A stretch of 51,936 nucleotides of DNA, taken from Paludibacteraceae bacterium. Lineage in GTDB: Bacteria; Bacteroidota; Bacteroidia; Bacteroidales; Paludibacteraceae. The translations under genes and the position numbers were made by a program. Where the stretch lies: assembly GCA_024401645.1 (NCBI GenBank), contig JAKSKR010000020.1:1-51936 (forward strand). The letters run 5' to 3'. Positions 6,798-13,998 of this stretch are shown here, piece after piece; the first letter of the stretch is position 1; every line of letters starts with the position of its first letter. Below the pieces are notes generated by a model. That model worked only from the letters and a program-made list of their open reading frames with translations, ran no database searches and was not told where the DNA came from.

Positions 6798-9458
6798 ATG
6801 TTAAAAATTACCTTCATTTTGAGATACAAGTCTTATTTTGGCGAAGACTTGCACATTAAAGGCGACATTCCCGAATTGGGTGCCGGCGACAAGCTGGGGT
6901 GCCCCATGCGTTACACCGACAATGGTTGGGTTTTCACCCTAGAAACCAGTGCCAAGAGTTTCCACTACTCGTACGCACTAACCAACCAGCAGGGTGAGGT
7001 TCGCCAAGAGAAGGAATTGTTCCGCACTTTCGAGCTGCCAAGTCGCCGTTACAAGAACGTGCTGGTTTACGACATCTTCGAAGAGAACTACCAGGTGCCA
7101 GCCCCATTGCTTTCTTCTGCCTTCACTGGTAGCATCATGCGCCACGAAGGGGGCGAAATTGAGCTGAAGGGCCGTAAAGTGCCTATGTCTTTCAATGTTG
7201 TTTGGCCTAACCTGCCTGCCTACCAAGAGATTTCCATTTTGGGCAACTGCCCCGAACTCGGCAACTGGAACAACGAGGAGTCGACCACCCTCAAGTGTTC
7301 TACCTACCCCGAATTCTGCGGCGTGGTCGATGCCAACAACCTGTTTTTCCCACTCGAATACAAATACGTCATCTGCAACAACGGTTCTAGCCGAATAGAA
7401 CTTTGGGAAGATGGCGCCAACCACTATATTCCACTTCCGCCAATCGATGCCGACTTCATCGTCGTTAACGATGGCCGCCCACATTTCCCTATCGGCGACT
7501 TCAAGGGTGCCGGCACCGCAGTCCCTGTTTTCTCGCTCCGCACGCGCACCAGCTTTGGCGTGGGTGAGTTTACCGACCTGAAACTCCTTGCCGACTGGGC
7601 AAAGAGCACCGGACAGCGCATTATTCAGACGTTGCCTATTAACGACACCACCAACCTGCACACCTGGAAGGACTCTTACCCCTACAGCGGCATCTCGGTG
7701 TTTGCTCTTCACCCAATGTACCTCAACCTTGAAGAGGTGGGCGAAATTCCCGAACGCAGCAAGTACGAGAAGTTGAGAGACAAGCTGAATGCCGAAAAGG
7801 CGGTCGACTACGAGGCTGTAAACAATGCAAAGTGGGAATACATTAAGAAACTGTTTAAGCGCGACGGCAAGCAAACGCTCGAAAGCGAGCCTTTCAAGCA
7901 GTTCTACGACAAGAACAAGCACTGGCTAGATGCCTATGCCGTGTTCTGTTTCCTTCGCGACAAGTTCGGCACCACCAACTACGAACAGTGGGATGCCGAT
8001 GCCGTTTACAGTCCCGAACGCATTGCCAAGTACTGTTCCCCTACATGCAAGGACTACAAGGACGTTGCCATCCATTTCTTCGTGCAGTACCACCTCGACA
8101 AGCAGTTGCGCGAGGCGGTTGCCTATGCCCACAGCCTGGGCGTTGCCATGAAGGGCGACATTCCTATTGGCGTTAACCGCCGCAGTGTAGAGGTTTGGAT
8201 GAACACCCGCCTATTCGACTGCAATGGTCAGGCCGGCGCTCCACCAGATTTCTTCTCCAAGTTCGGCCAGAACTGGGGCTTCCCAATCTACAACTGGAAC
8301 GAGATGAAGAAGGACGGCTACAGCTGGTGGTGCAACCGTTTGAAGAAGATGGGCGACTATTTCGATGCCTACCGCATTGACCACATCCTCGGTTTCTTCC
8401 GCATCTTCCGCATTCCTGCCGATTCTGAATATGGCTTGCTTGGCCAGTTTGCACCTGCACTTGCCATGACAAGGAGCGAGATTAGGGAATACCACATTGA
8501 CTTGACCGACGACATGCTCGAACCTTTCATTCACGACGATTACCTAGAGGAAGTGTTCGGTGCAAAGACTCAATACGTTAAAGACACCTACCTTACAGCC
8601 ATTGGCAACCACCGCTACAAGCTGAAGAAGAATGTCTCTACCCAAAAGAAGATTAACGAATTTATTTCTAGTTCCGACCTCGAGAATGCTGACGTGCGTA
8701 CTGGCTTGAAGATTCTTACCTGCCAGGTGCTCTTTGTTCGCGACGTGAACGACGCCAACAAGTTCCACCCACGCATCTCTATGGAACAGAGCTTCGTGTT
8801 CAAGGCCTTGCCTGCGCCAATGAAGTCGCTCTTCAGCAAACTCTACAACGATTTCTTCTTTGTGCGCAACAACGATTTCTGGGGCAAGAATGCCATGGAG
8901 AAGTTGCCTGCACTCATCAACAGCAGCAACATGCTGGTTTGCGGCGAAGACCTTGGCATGGTGCCCGACTGCGTACACCCTGTCATGGACGAGTTGCAGA
9001 TTTTAAGCCTAGAAATTCAGCGCATGCCGAAGGACTTCGGTTTAGAGTTTGGCGAAATGAGCCACGTTCCTTATATGAGTGTCAACACCTCGTCTACCCA
9101 CGACATGAGCACCATGCGCCAGTGGTGGGAAGAGAACCGCGAGGTTACACAACGTTTCTACAACAACGTGCTGCACGAATATGGTCCGGCTCCTATCTTC
9201 TGCGAGCCTTGGATTTGCCAGCGCATCATAGAGAACCACTTGCGCAGCAACGCCATGTGGGTCATCCTTCCTTTGCAAGACTGGATGGCAATAGACGGCG
9301 ACCTTCGCAACAACGACACGTTCAGCGAACGCATTAACGATCCGGGCGATGCCGACAACTATTGGCACTACCGCATGCACATCAACCTCGAAGACTTGAT
9401 TGCCGCTACCCCACTCAACCAGAAGATTAACTCGCTAGTAAAATACTACGGACGATGA
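6798..9458 (+). CDS. malQ: 4-alpha-glucanotransferase with two CBM20 domains
   Basis: Disproportionating enzyme of the GH77 family; it transfers alpha-1,4-glucan segments in maltodextrin, glycogen or starch breakdown. The 886 residues hold two starch-binding CBM20 modules (about 1-110 and 128-230; ILGNCPELGNWN is in the second) and then the GH77 barrel. This is the DPE2-type layout. Catalytic residues seen are Asp528 (YRIDH), Glu717 (GEDLG) and Asp769 (STHDM). A TAACTTTG box (6752-6759) precedes the start. The stop overlaps the crcB start as ATGA, so the two are translationally coupled. No signal peptide: it is cytoplasmic and acts on imported or stored glucan. Confidence 0.95.
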   Translation: MLKITFILRYKSYFGEDLHIKGDIPELGAGDKLGCPMRYTDNGWVFTLETSAKSFHYSYALTNQQGEVRQEKELFRTFELPSRRYKNVLVYDIFEENYQVPAPLLSSAFTGSIMRHEGGEIELKGRKVPMSFNVVWPNLPAYQEISILGNCPELGNWNNEESTTLKCSTYPEFCGVVDANNLFFPLEYKYVICNNGSSRIELWEDGANHYIPLPPIDADFIVVNDGRPHFPIGDFKGAGTAVPVFSLRTRTSFGVGEFTDLKLLADWAKSTGQRIIQTLPINDTTNLHTWKDSYPYSGISVFALHPMYLNLEEVGEIPERSKYEKLRDKLNAEKAVDYEAVNNAKWEYIKKLFKRDGKQTLESEPFKQFYDKNKHWLDAYAVFCFLRDKFGTTNYEQWDADAVYSPERIAKYCSPTCKDYKDVAIHFFVQYHLDKQLREAVAYAHSLGVAMKGDIPIGVNRRSVEVWMNTRLFDCNGQAGAPPDFFSKFGQNWGFPIYNWNEMKKDGYSWWCNRLKKMGDYFDAYRIDHILGFFRIFRIPADSEYGLLGQFAPALAMTRSEIREYHIDLTDDMLEPFIHDDYLEEVFGAKTQYVKDTYLTAIGNHRYKLKKNVSTQKKINEFISSSDLENADVRTGLKILTCQVLFVRDVNDANKFHPRISMEQSFVFKALPAPMKSLFSKLYNDFFFVRNNDFWGKNAMEKLPALINSSNMLVCGEDLGMVPDCVHPVMDELQILSLEIQRMPKDFGLEFGEMSHVPYMSVNTSSTHDMSTMRQWWEENREVTQRFYNNVLHEYGPAPIFCEPWICQRIIENHLRSNAMWVILPLQDWMAIDGDLRNNDTFSERINDPGDADNYWHYRMHINLEDLIAATPLNQKINSLVKYYGR

Positions 9459-9823
9459 AAGAAGTTCTCCTAGTCTTGGTTGGCAGTGGCATTGGTGGCG
9501 TACTGCGCCACCTTACCGCCTGCGGTTTGAAGAATGTGGGAATCAGCTTTCCGTTGGGCACCTTTGCAGCCAACCTTTGCGGTTGCCTACTCATTGGTCT
9601 TTTCAGTGCACTAGCCCTTAAAGGTACCGTAAGTGCCGATACCAAGCTTTTACTGACCACAGGGCTTTGCGGCGGATTCACCACCTTCTCTACCTTCATG
9701 AACGAGAACTTAAGCATGCTCCGTTCGGGCGACGTATTGCAGTTTGCCCTCTACACGGGGTTTAGCATCGCACTAGGCATCGTTATGGTGTGGTTGGGCA
9801 TGGCTATAGCAGAAAAGGTTTAG
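9455..9823 (+). CDS. crcB: Fluoride channel CrcB/Fluc
   Basis: A 122-residue four-span membrane protein that forms a dimeric, fluoride-selective channel and exports toxic fluoride. GLCGGFTTFSTF at 70-81 is the family signature, holding the Phe and Thr/Ser residues that line the pore and sodium site. PLGTFAANLCGC at 33-44 is the other conserved block. Its ATG overlaps the malQ stop (ATGA). No fluoride riboswitch is visible upstream, since the gene is embedded in malQ; expression probably depends on the malQ message. Confidence 0.95.
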   Translation: MKEVLLVLVGSGIGGVLRHLTACGLKNVGISFPLGTFAANLCGCLLIGLFSALALKGTVSADTKLLLTTGLCGGFTTFSTFMNENLSMLRSGDVLQFALYTGFSIALGIVMVWLGMAIAEKV

Positions 9824-9840
9824 GAAGGCTTATACGAAAA

Positions 9841-9880
9841 AAACAAAACCGAGAACGATGTGTTCTCGGTTTTGTTTTTT
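9841..9880. terminator. Bidirectional terminator between crcB and the lipoprotein gene
   Basis: A perfect 16-bp stem (AAACAAAACCGAGAAC with GTTCTCGGTTTTGTTT) and a five-base loop, flanked by A-runs on the left and T-runs on the right. It works for the convergent genes on both sides. The right edge overlaps the stop codon of the minus-strand gene (TAA at 9881-9879). Confidence 0.93.
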
Positions 9881-10667
9881 AGAACTCAAATATCTGTTCT
9901 AGCATATCATATTTATTTTGTTGGTCCTTCGAAATAGAATATGGTACTATGCCCATACTTTTATACCAACTTTCTCTTTTTTGAACCATCTTTTGGTATG
10001 TATTATAATCTTTTTTTATAAGCTCCATCGATATAACTTCAACTGCTGAATTATAATTCTTGGTTATAGGTTCAATTTCTCCTTTAGAATCTTTCAAGCA
10101 CTTATACATATTTCTATATAGGTGTTGGTTTTCCTTCGGTCCTATATTGTTCTTTTCATATATATAACCATCAGTCAGGACTACAAATACGTTTCTATAC
10201 CCAGGAATAAGATAATTAGAAGCCTCAAGGTCAAAGAAACCCCATTCATCGCTACCGGTCCAATTCTTTGATGCTATGGACTTTGCATAAAAATCTTTAA
10301 CCTCTGGAACAAAAACTTTTCCACTATCTAATTTATAGACATAACCAAGTCTTTCCATCGGTTTCATTGACTGCAAATTAACATTCAAACTTGACAAAGA
10401 TTCCGTATTTCCGGGATTCGGATAAACAACACACCTTAATTTATTCTTATTCCCTTGTGGAAATTTCGTTGGAAACATCTTTTTTGAAATCCACCAAATA
10501 ATATCGCAATCATCCACATTATCCATAATACGATCAGAAAGGTCAATATAAACAACCACATTTAATGGTTGTTTACCTGGGGCTTCTACACTTGTAGAAG
10601 TATCTCCACAAGAGCACAATGCTATCATACAGATAGCACTTGTAATGAATAATAGTATTTTTTTCAT
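9879..10667 (-). CDS. vWA-like lipoprotein, third gene of the TerB operon
   Basis: A 262-residue lipoprotein of unknown function. The signal peptide ends in LCSC, with the lipid-bearing Cys probably Cys20. After a short linker there is a von Willebrand A-like pattern: a hydrophobic strand ending in VVVYIDLSDRI, where Asp42-x-Ser44 resembles the MIDAS start, and a later strand VFVVLTDGYIY with Asp166-Gly167. The third MIDAS Thr is not obvious, so metal binding is uncertain. The start overlaps the stop of the upstream gene by ATGA, indicating coupling. Base composition is more A/T-rich than the housekeeping genes around it. The protein would sit in the periplasm or on the outer membrane. Confidence 0.72.
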   Translation of the reverse strand: MKKILLFITSAICMIALCSCGDTSTSVEAPGKQPLNVVVYIDLSDRIMDNVDDCDIIWWISKKMFPTKFPQGNKNKLRCVVYPNPGNTESLSSLNVNLQSMKPMERLGYVYKLDSGKVFVPEVKDFYAKSIASKNWTGSDEWGFFDLEASNYLIPGYRNVFVVLTDGYIYEKNNIGPKENQHLYRNMYKCLKDSKGEIEPITKNYNSAVEVISMELIKKDYNTYQKMVQKRESWYKSMGIVPYSISKDQQNKYDMLEQIFEF

Positions 10668-11926
10668 AAATTAGATTTTACCGAGTTTACTGCGTTATTA
10701 TATATCAAATTTGATTCTTCAAGAACTGTAGGAGTAGCACCTAAACTTGCAAGAAAATTTGTCCAACCAGCATAAAAGTTTGCCAATTCTTGTAATATTT
10801 TGTCCTTGTCAATCGACAACACTCCACTTTTCAATGCATTTTGTAAATTTGTAATTTCAGCATCTAGGTTTCCAATCTTCGATTTACAACCAGCTATTTC
10901 AGTCTGCAACGTTTGAATCTTCTCATTATTTGCCTCTATAGAGCCCTTCAAGTCCATTATCGCATATTTATTACTCTTAAGTTCATTATAGCTCTCCATC
11001 ACGAATCCAAATAACAACCCCCAGATAATATATCCCACAAATCCACAGCAAATAACCATCCAAACATTAACTTCAGAAAGAGCTGTTGCCATTGTAAATG
11101 CAGGAGGATTAGGGCCATACAAACCAGCCAACGCTTGAGCATTATAGATTTGTTGCTCTATTTCGACAGCCAACAAGAAGTCAAACATAAACGTAATAAG
11201 AACTAGTCCTACCTTTTTCGCCATGCTATCCATATAATGAAGTACGAATCCTAATGCGAAAACCAAGAATGTAATCATTAAAACAAACAATCCTGTCATA
11301 AAAGACTGACCAAAAGCTAAAGGCAACGCTTTTGCATTGAAAATCGTAACATTTAAACCTTCTTCAACCTCACCTGAAAAGTTTGCAAAAAAGGCGCTAT
11401 ATGCTGCAGAACTGTAAAAGATGAAGAAATACAATGTAAAGGGAATCAATATGAGCAACCCAATTATCATCTTCATCTTCGCTTCTTTGTTTTCAGCAGC
11501 TTCTCCGCTTTGCAACTTATTGATATCTTTTTTCAGACTTTCATTTTCTTTGAGTAAATCAGAAACGCTTTCCTCTGCAGATTTCAACTTACCTTCTTCA
11601 GTCTTCTTTTCAGAAATCTTATCATTCAGTAAGTTTTCTTTTTCCTGCTTAACTTTTTGCTGCAATGCAAAATCATTTTTCTGTTCTTCAAGCATCATAT
11701 AAGTAACCTTCGACAACAAAGGAGCAAGAACATTAGTACTACCCGTAGACTTACCTCCCATTCGGAATCCATATTGTTGCCAGGTTTCACCCTGAACTCT
11801 TTGTTCTGTGTTTGAAGTACCTAAACTTGAGAAGACGTTGTTATTCTGCGATGCCATTGTTGACGTAGTACTGTTTGCGTCTTGAGAAAGTTTGTTTCCT
11901 AATCCTAATAAATCCTTTAATCCCAT
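10664..11926 (-). CDS. Coiled-coil membrane protein, second gene of the TerB operon
   Basis: A 420-residue protein I do not recognise. Order: a polar N-terminal region with Asn/Ser/Thr-rich sequence (1-60), a Lys/Glu-rich coiled coil (about 80-145), four hydrophobic segments (about 152-172, 203-231, 239-256, 288-312), a second coiled coil (about 315-368) and a C-terminal helical tail. There is no signal peptide; both coiled coils are probably cytoplasmic. It begins seven bases after the TerB-like gene and ends overlapping the lipoprotein gene, so the three form one transcription unit. It could be the scaffold that links a cytosolic TerB protein with a periplasmic vWA protein; that is inference. 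Confidence 0.75.
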   Translation of the reverse strand: MGLKDLLGLGNKLSQDANSTTSTMASQNNNVFSSLGTSNTEQRVQGETWQQYGFRMGGKSTGSTNVLAPLLSKVTYMMLEEQKNDFALQQKVKQEKENLLNDKISEKKTEEGKLKSAEESVSDLLKENESLKKDINKLQSGEAAENKEAKMKMIIGLLILIPFTLYFFIFYSSAAYSAFFANFSGEVEEGLNVTIFNAKALPLAFGQSFMTGLFVLMITFLVFALGFVLHYMDSMAKKVGLVLITFMFDFLLAVEIEQQIYNAQALAGLYGPNPPAFTMATALSEVNVWMVICCGFVGYIIWGLLFGFVMESYNELKSNKYAIMDLKGSIEANNEKIQTLQTEIAGCKSKIGNLDAEITNLQNALKSGVLSIDKDKILQELANFYAGWTNFLASLGATPTVLEESNLIYNNAVNSVKSNL

Positions 11927-11933
11927 AGTCTTT

Positions 11934-12323
11934 TCAATTTAAGTCGTTTAATATATCACTAAAGTTCTTGCCATTCTCGACGCAACCTAAAAAATAATCA
12001 GCAATTTGTTTCGAGTTATCTATAGGATAGCCAAATTTAATAACATAAGATTCAATGAGAGATCTTTCACAATCCTCAACCTTACCATCTGCCCATGCAA
12101 CTAAAGCTAAATAATAGAGCAAACGAACTTTCTCAACATCAGTAACGGGATCCCCATCTGTTTCCGATTGCGAAAACAAACACTGCTGTAATTCTTCTTG
12201 AGTTAAATTGTAGTCTTCAACACCAATTTTGTAAAGCACTTCCAATTCCTTTTGCGAAACATCACCATCTACAATAACCATTCGATAGATAGTTTGGAAT
12301 ACGGATTTTTCTTTCGACTCCAT
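11934..12323 (-). CDS. TerB-like domain protein, first gene of a three-gene operon
   Basis: A 129-residue, all-helical acidic protein. Two related halves contain VDGDVSQKELEVL (18-30) and ADGKVEDCERSLI (78-90). This is the Asp-Gly-x-Val...Glu repeat of TerB/TerB-like domains, which bind metal in tellurite-resistance proteins. The open frame runs upstream to 12401 but only with a TTG start inside the structured RNA, so ATG at 12323 is used. TerB, TerC and TerY-like (vWA) proteins often belong to membrane-linked stress complexes; here TerB and vWA are present but TerC/TerD are not. The first gene lies 37 bases after the U-tract of the structured leader. Confidence 0.75.
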   Translation of the reverse strand: MESKEKSVFQTIYRMVIVDGDVSQKELEVLYKIGVEDYNLTQEELQQCLFSQSETDGDPVTDVEKVRLLYYLALVAWADGKVEDCERSLIESYVIKFGYPIDNSKQIADYFLGCVENGKNFSDILNDLN

Positions 12324-12360
12324 CGTATTTATTGTTGTACTGGGCGGTCCATCCAGCAAC

Positions 12361-12565
12361 AAAAAAAAGAAGCGTGAGACCGCAATACTTGAATCTAACA
12401 AGTGTAGGTCCTAGGAAAACCTCGAAGAATAGACAACAAGCAAGCAGCCCACGCTAAAGCGCGGGAGATGCCATGCCGTCTTGTTCTTCGTTGTAAATTT
12501 CCTAGGTTTACACTTACAAGACAAAGCACAACGCTTCCGTATGTAAGAAACAGAGTTCCTGTTTC
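12361..12565 (-). ncRNA. Rod-shaped structured RNA (6S-like, or leader of the TerB operon)
   Basis: On the minus strand about 200 nt fold into one long interrupted hairpin. The outer stem is GAAGCGT with ACGCTTC (12537-12531 with 12375-12369), then AAGTGTA/TACACTT, CCTAGGAAA/TTTCCTAGG and CGAAGAA/TTCTTCG. The apical stem is CCCGCGC/GCGTGGG with loop TTTA. The outer stem runs directly into eight T (12368-12361), like an intrinsic terminator. A TATTTTTG box at 12577-12570 would start it near 12565. The apical stem has a G-U pair only on the minus strand, which sets the direction. Size and shape recall 6S RNA, but I see no proof; it could also be an attenuating leader for the TerB operon. The rest of the gap to 12807 holds the terminator at 12688-12726. 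Confidence 0.6.
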
Positions 12566-12569
12566 GTCA

Positions 12570-12577
12570 CAAAAATA
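12570..12577 (-). promoter_or_regulatory. -7 box for the structured RNA / TerB operon
   Basis: TATTTTTG on the minus strand fits TAnnTTTG. It is placed so that transcription would begin at the small hairpin GAAACAG/CTGTTTC (12565-12547) just before the long rod. No clear -33 TTTG. No other -7 box lies between the RNA and the TerB start codon. Confidence 0.4.
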
Positions 12578-12687
12578 TAAAAAAGCTAATAAAAAGATAC
12601 CACATAGATAAGATTTTCACATCTATATCATTTGAACTTTTATCATCAAATTTGAGTGTATATTTCTTCGAAACGAAAACTAGACGA

Positions 12688-12726
12688 AAAAAATAGCGGC
12701 AGATTGGAACGTTCCAGTCTACCGCT
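12688..12726 (-). terminator. Terminator of the prolyl-tRNA editing protein gene
   Basis: Minus strand: AGCGG-T-AGA-C-TGGAAC pairs with GTTCCA-A-TCT-G-CCGCT, followed by ATTTTTTT. It has one G-U and one mismatched pair. It lies about 80 bases after the stop at 12808. The other strand also has a T-run, so it may act both ways. Confidence 0.7.
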
Positions 12727-12807
12727 TCTGTTTTTATGGTTTACATATCTTTTCCTAGCACGTAAAGATTACATACGCAACCGAAGTTCGCTAGCCCAAG
12801 TGATTGG

Positions 12808-13344
12808 TTAAATATTGATGAATATAGGGGTATGATGGCAATGGTTCAGATATGTTTCCATCACACTTTTTAGGTTCAGCTTCATATACGAAGTCGTGGT
12901 GCCATCGGTGCAGCCATAGTCCTGACCCACCATCACATCGTTGTCTATCACCACTTGCACCTTATTCTCTACATCTTGCACCACCGACAACACGGTTGTA
13001 GCACCAACCGGAGTGCCAAGCATATCGAGCAACATATCAGCCGGAGCAAACGATACACGCGGAATGTTAAGCGCAGCACTGAAGTCTTTCGTCACGAAAG
13101 GCTTGTCGGCCTTCGTAACAAACAACCACCACGCATTCTTTTGGCGGTTGGTCAAGAAAATGGTTTTTACGGTCTGCATCTGCAAACGTTCATCAATCAG
13201 TAGGCAATCTTCCATCGTGATGGCCGGATCGCAATCTACACGCAAGAAAGGCATGTTCAGCAGACCAAGGGTCTGGTAAACATTTTTCTGCAAGTCCGAC
13301 TTAAACTCTGCCGGAACTGTATTTAGGGGTTCACTTACAAACAT
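12808..13344 (-). CDS. Prolyl-tRNA editing domain protein (YbaK/ProX family)
   Basis: A 178-residue free-standing aminoacyl-tRNA deacylase-like protein, the family that hydrolyses mischarged Ala- or Cys-tRNA(Pro). Features seen are the N-terminal VDCDPAITMED stretch, the strand VKTIFLTNR with the conserved Lys, and LGTPVGATTVLSV matching the conserved GxxPG-type loop of the fold. The frame opens at 13407, but the upstream part is a hydrophobic, low-quality extension. ATG at 13344 gives the normal length and lies only six bases from a TAAATTTG box, so the message may have almost no leader. Confidence 0.85.
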   Translation of the reverse strand: MFVSEPLNTVPAEFKSDLQKNVYQTLGLLNMPFLRVDCDPAITMEDCLLIDERLQMQTVKTIFLTNRQKNAWWLFVTKADKPFVTKDFSAALNIPRVSFAPADMLLDMLGTPVGATTVLSVVQDVENKVQVVIDNDVMVGQDYGCTDGTTTSYMKLNLKSVMETYLNHCHHTPIFINI

Positions 13345-13350
13345 AGTCCA

Positions 13351-13358
13351 CAAATTTA
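13351..13358 (-). promoter_or_regulatory. -7 box very close to the editing-protein start
   Basis: TAAATTTG on the minus strand ends seven bases before the ATG at 13344. If used, transcription would start at or within a base or two of the start codon. No matching TTTG -33 box was found. Confidence 0.35.
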
Positions 13359-13427
13359 GGGATTTCCACCCTACTAGTCCAAACAAAATACACACCAATA
13401 CTAACACCGTCCACCCACATATTTCAC

Positions 13428-13435
13428 TATCTTTG
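13428..13435 (+). promoter_or_regulatory. -7 promoter box of mazG
   Basis: TATCTTTG, 19 bases before the mazG ATG; exact TAnnTTTG match. No -33 TTTG was seen at 19-21 bases. Confidence 0.45.
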
Positions 13436-13454
13436 GCAAAAAGACAAACGTGTT

Positions 13455-13874
13455 ATGAGCAATAAACCAGAAAAGTTGTTTACCAACCTACAAAAAAATA
13501 TGGAAACCCTGAACGAAACCGTCACCATTCAAGACCGCGCACGCCAGACCGGATTCGACTGGAAGAACCGCGAAGATGTATGGAACAAGGTGAAGGAAGA
13601 ACTTGAGGAACTACTAGTTGAAGTAAGGAAACAAGACACAGACAAGATGGAAGAAGAGTTTGGCGACTTCCTTTTCAGTGTCATTAATGCAGCACGCCTC
13701 TACGACATCAATCCCGACAAAGCACTAAAACGCTGCAACAACAAATTCAAGAGCCGTTTCGGTCACATAGAAGACCGTGCATTCGAGAGCGGCAAACCAT
13801 TCAGCGAACTGACGCTTGAAGAAATGAACGCCTACTGGAACGAGGCAAAAGCCATTGAGAGAGGAAAGATGTAG
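13455..13874 (+). CDS. mazG: MazG nucleoside triphosphate pyrophosphohydrolase, single-domain form
   Basis: Hydrolyses nucleoside triphosphates to monophosphates and pyrophosphate, cleansing the pool. The helix KEELEELLVEV followed by MEEEFGDFLFSVINAAR gives the EExxE...ExxxD magnesium site. The 139 residues match only the C-terminal, catalytic half of the usual roughly 260-residue bacterial MazG, including its DRARQTGFDW entry and NEAKAIER end. The N-terminal half is absent, and no remnant lies upstream, where the divergent gene begins. Because a promoter box and a normal start precede it, this is probably an intact short form and not a fragment. Confidence 0.88.
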   Translation: MSNKPEKLFTNLQKNMETLNETVTIQDRARQTGFDWKNREDVWNKVKEELEELLVEVRKQDTDKMEEEFGDFLFSVINAARLYDINPDKALKRCNNKFKSRFGHIEDRAFESGKPFSELTLEEMNAYWNEAKAIERGKM

Positions 13875-13930
13875 GGATAAAAAAAGACGAACACACGTCA
13901 CGACGAGTCCGTCCTACGTTTAGAACCAAA

Positions 13931-13973
13931 TAAAAAAAGCAGTTGCCACATTGTGACAACTGCTTAATTTTTA
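13931..13973. terminator. Bidirectional terminator between mazG and rpoC
   Basis: AAGCAGTTGCCAC pairs with GTGACAACTGCTT around a short loop, with A-run on the left and AATTTTT on the right. The single non-standard pair is G-U in the minus-strand RNA, favouring a role for rpoC; it can serve mazG as well. Confidence 0.85.
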
Positions 13974-13998
13974 CCCTTTCGGGTTAGTATGACTTATA

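Noticed and set aside
6978..7922. Minus-strand open frame of 314 codons inside malQ
   Set aside because: malQ is certain over this stretch by CBM20 and GH77 motifs; the opposite frame gives a Val/Gly-rich product without family features.
9387..9458. Fluoride riboswitch upstream of crcB
   Set aside because: The upstream region is the conserved malQ coding end, and I found no crcB-motif pseudoknot pattern.
12323..12401. N-terminal extension of the TerB-like protein (to 12401)
   Set aside because: It would use TTG inside the folded RNA and read poly-Phe/Leu from the terminator T-run. ATG at 12323 begins the conserved domain.
12400..12515. Long palindrome as an IS200/IS605-type end or MITE
   Set aside because: The CCCGCGC-TTTA-GCGTGGG stem resembles such ends, but a promoter box, a terminal U-tract and a strand-specific G-U pair fit an RNA gene better. 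No transposase remnant is near.
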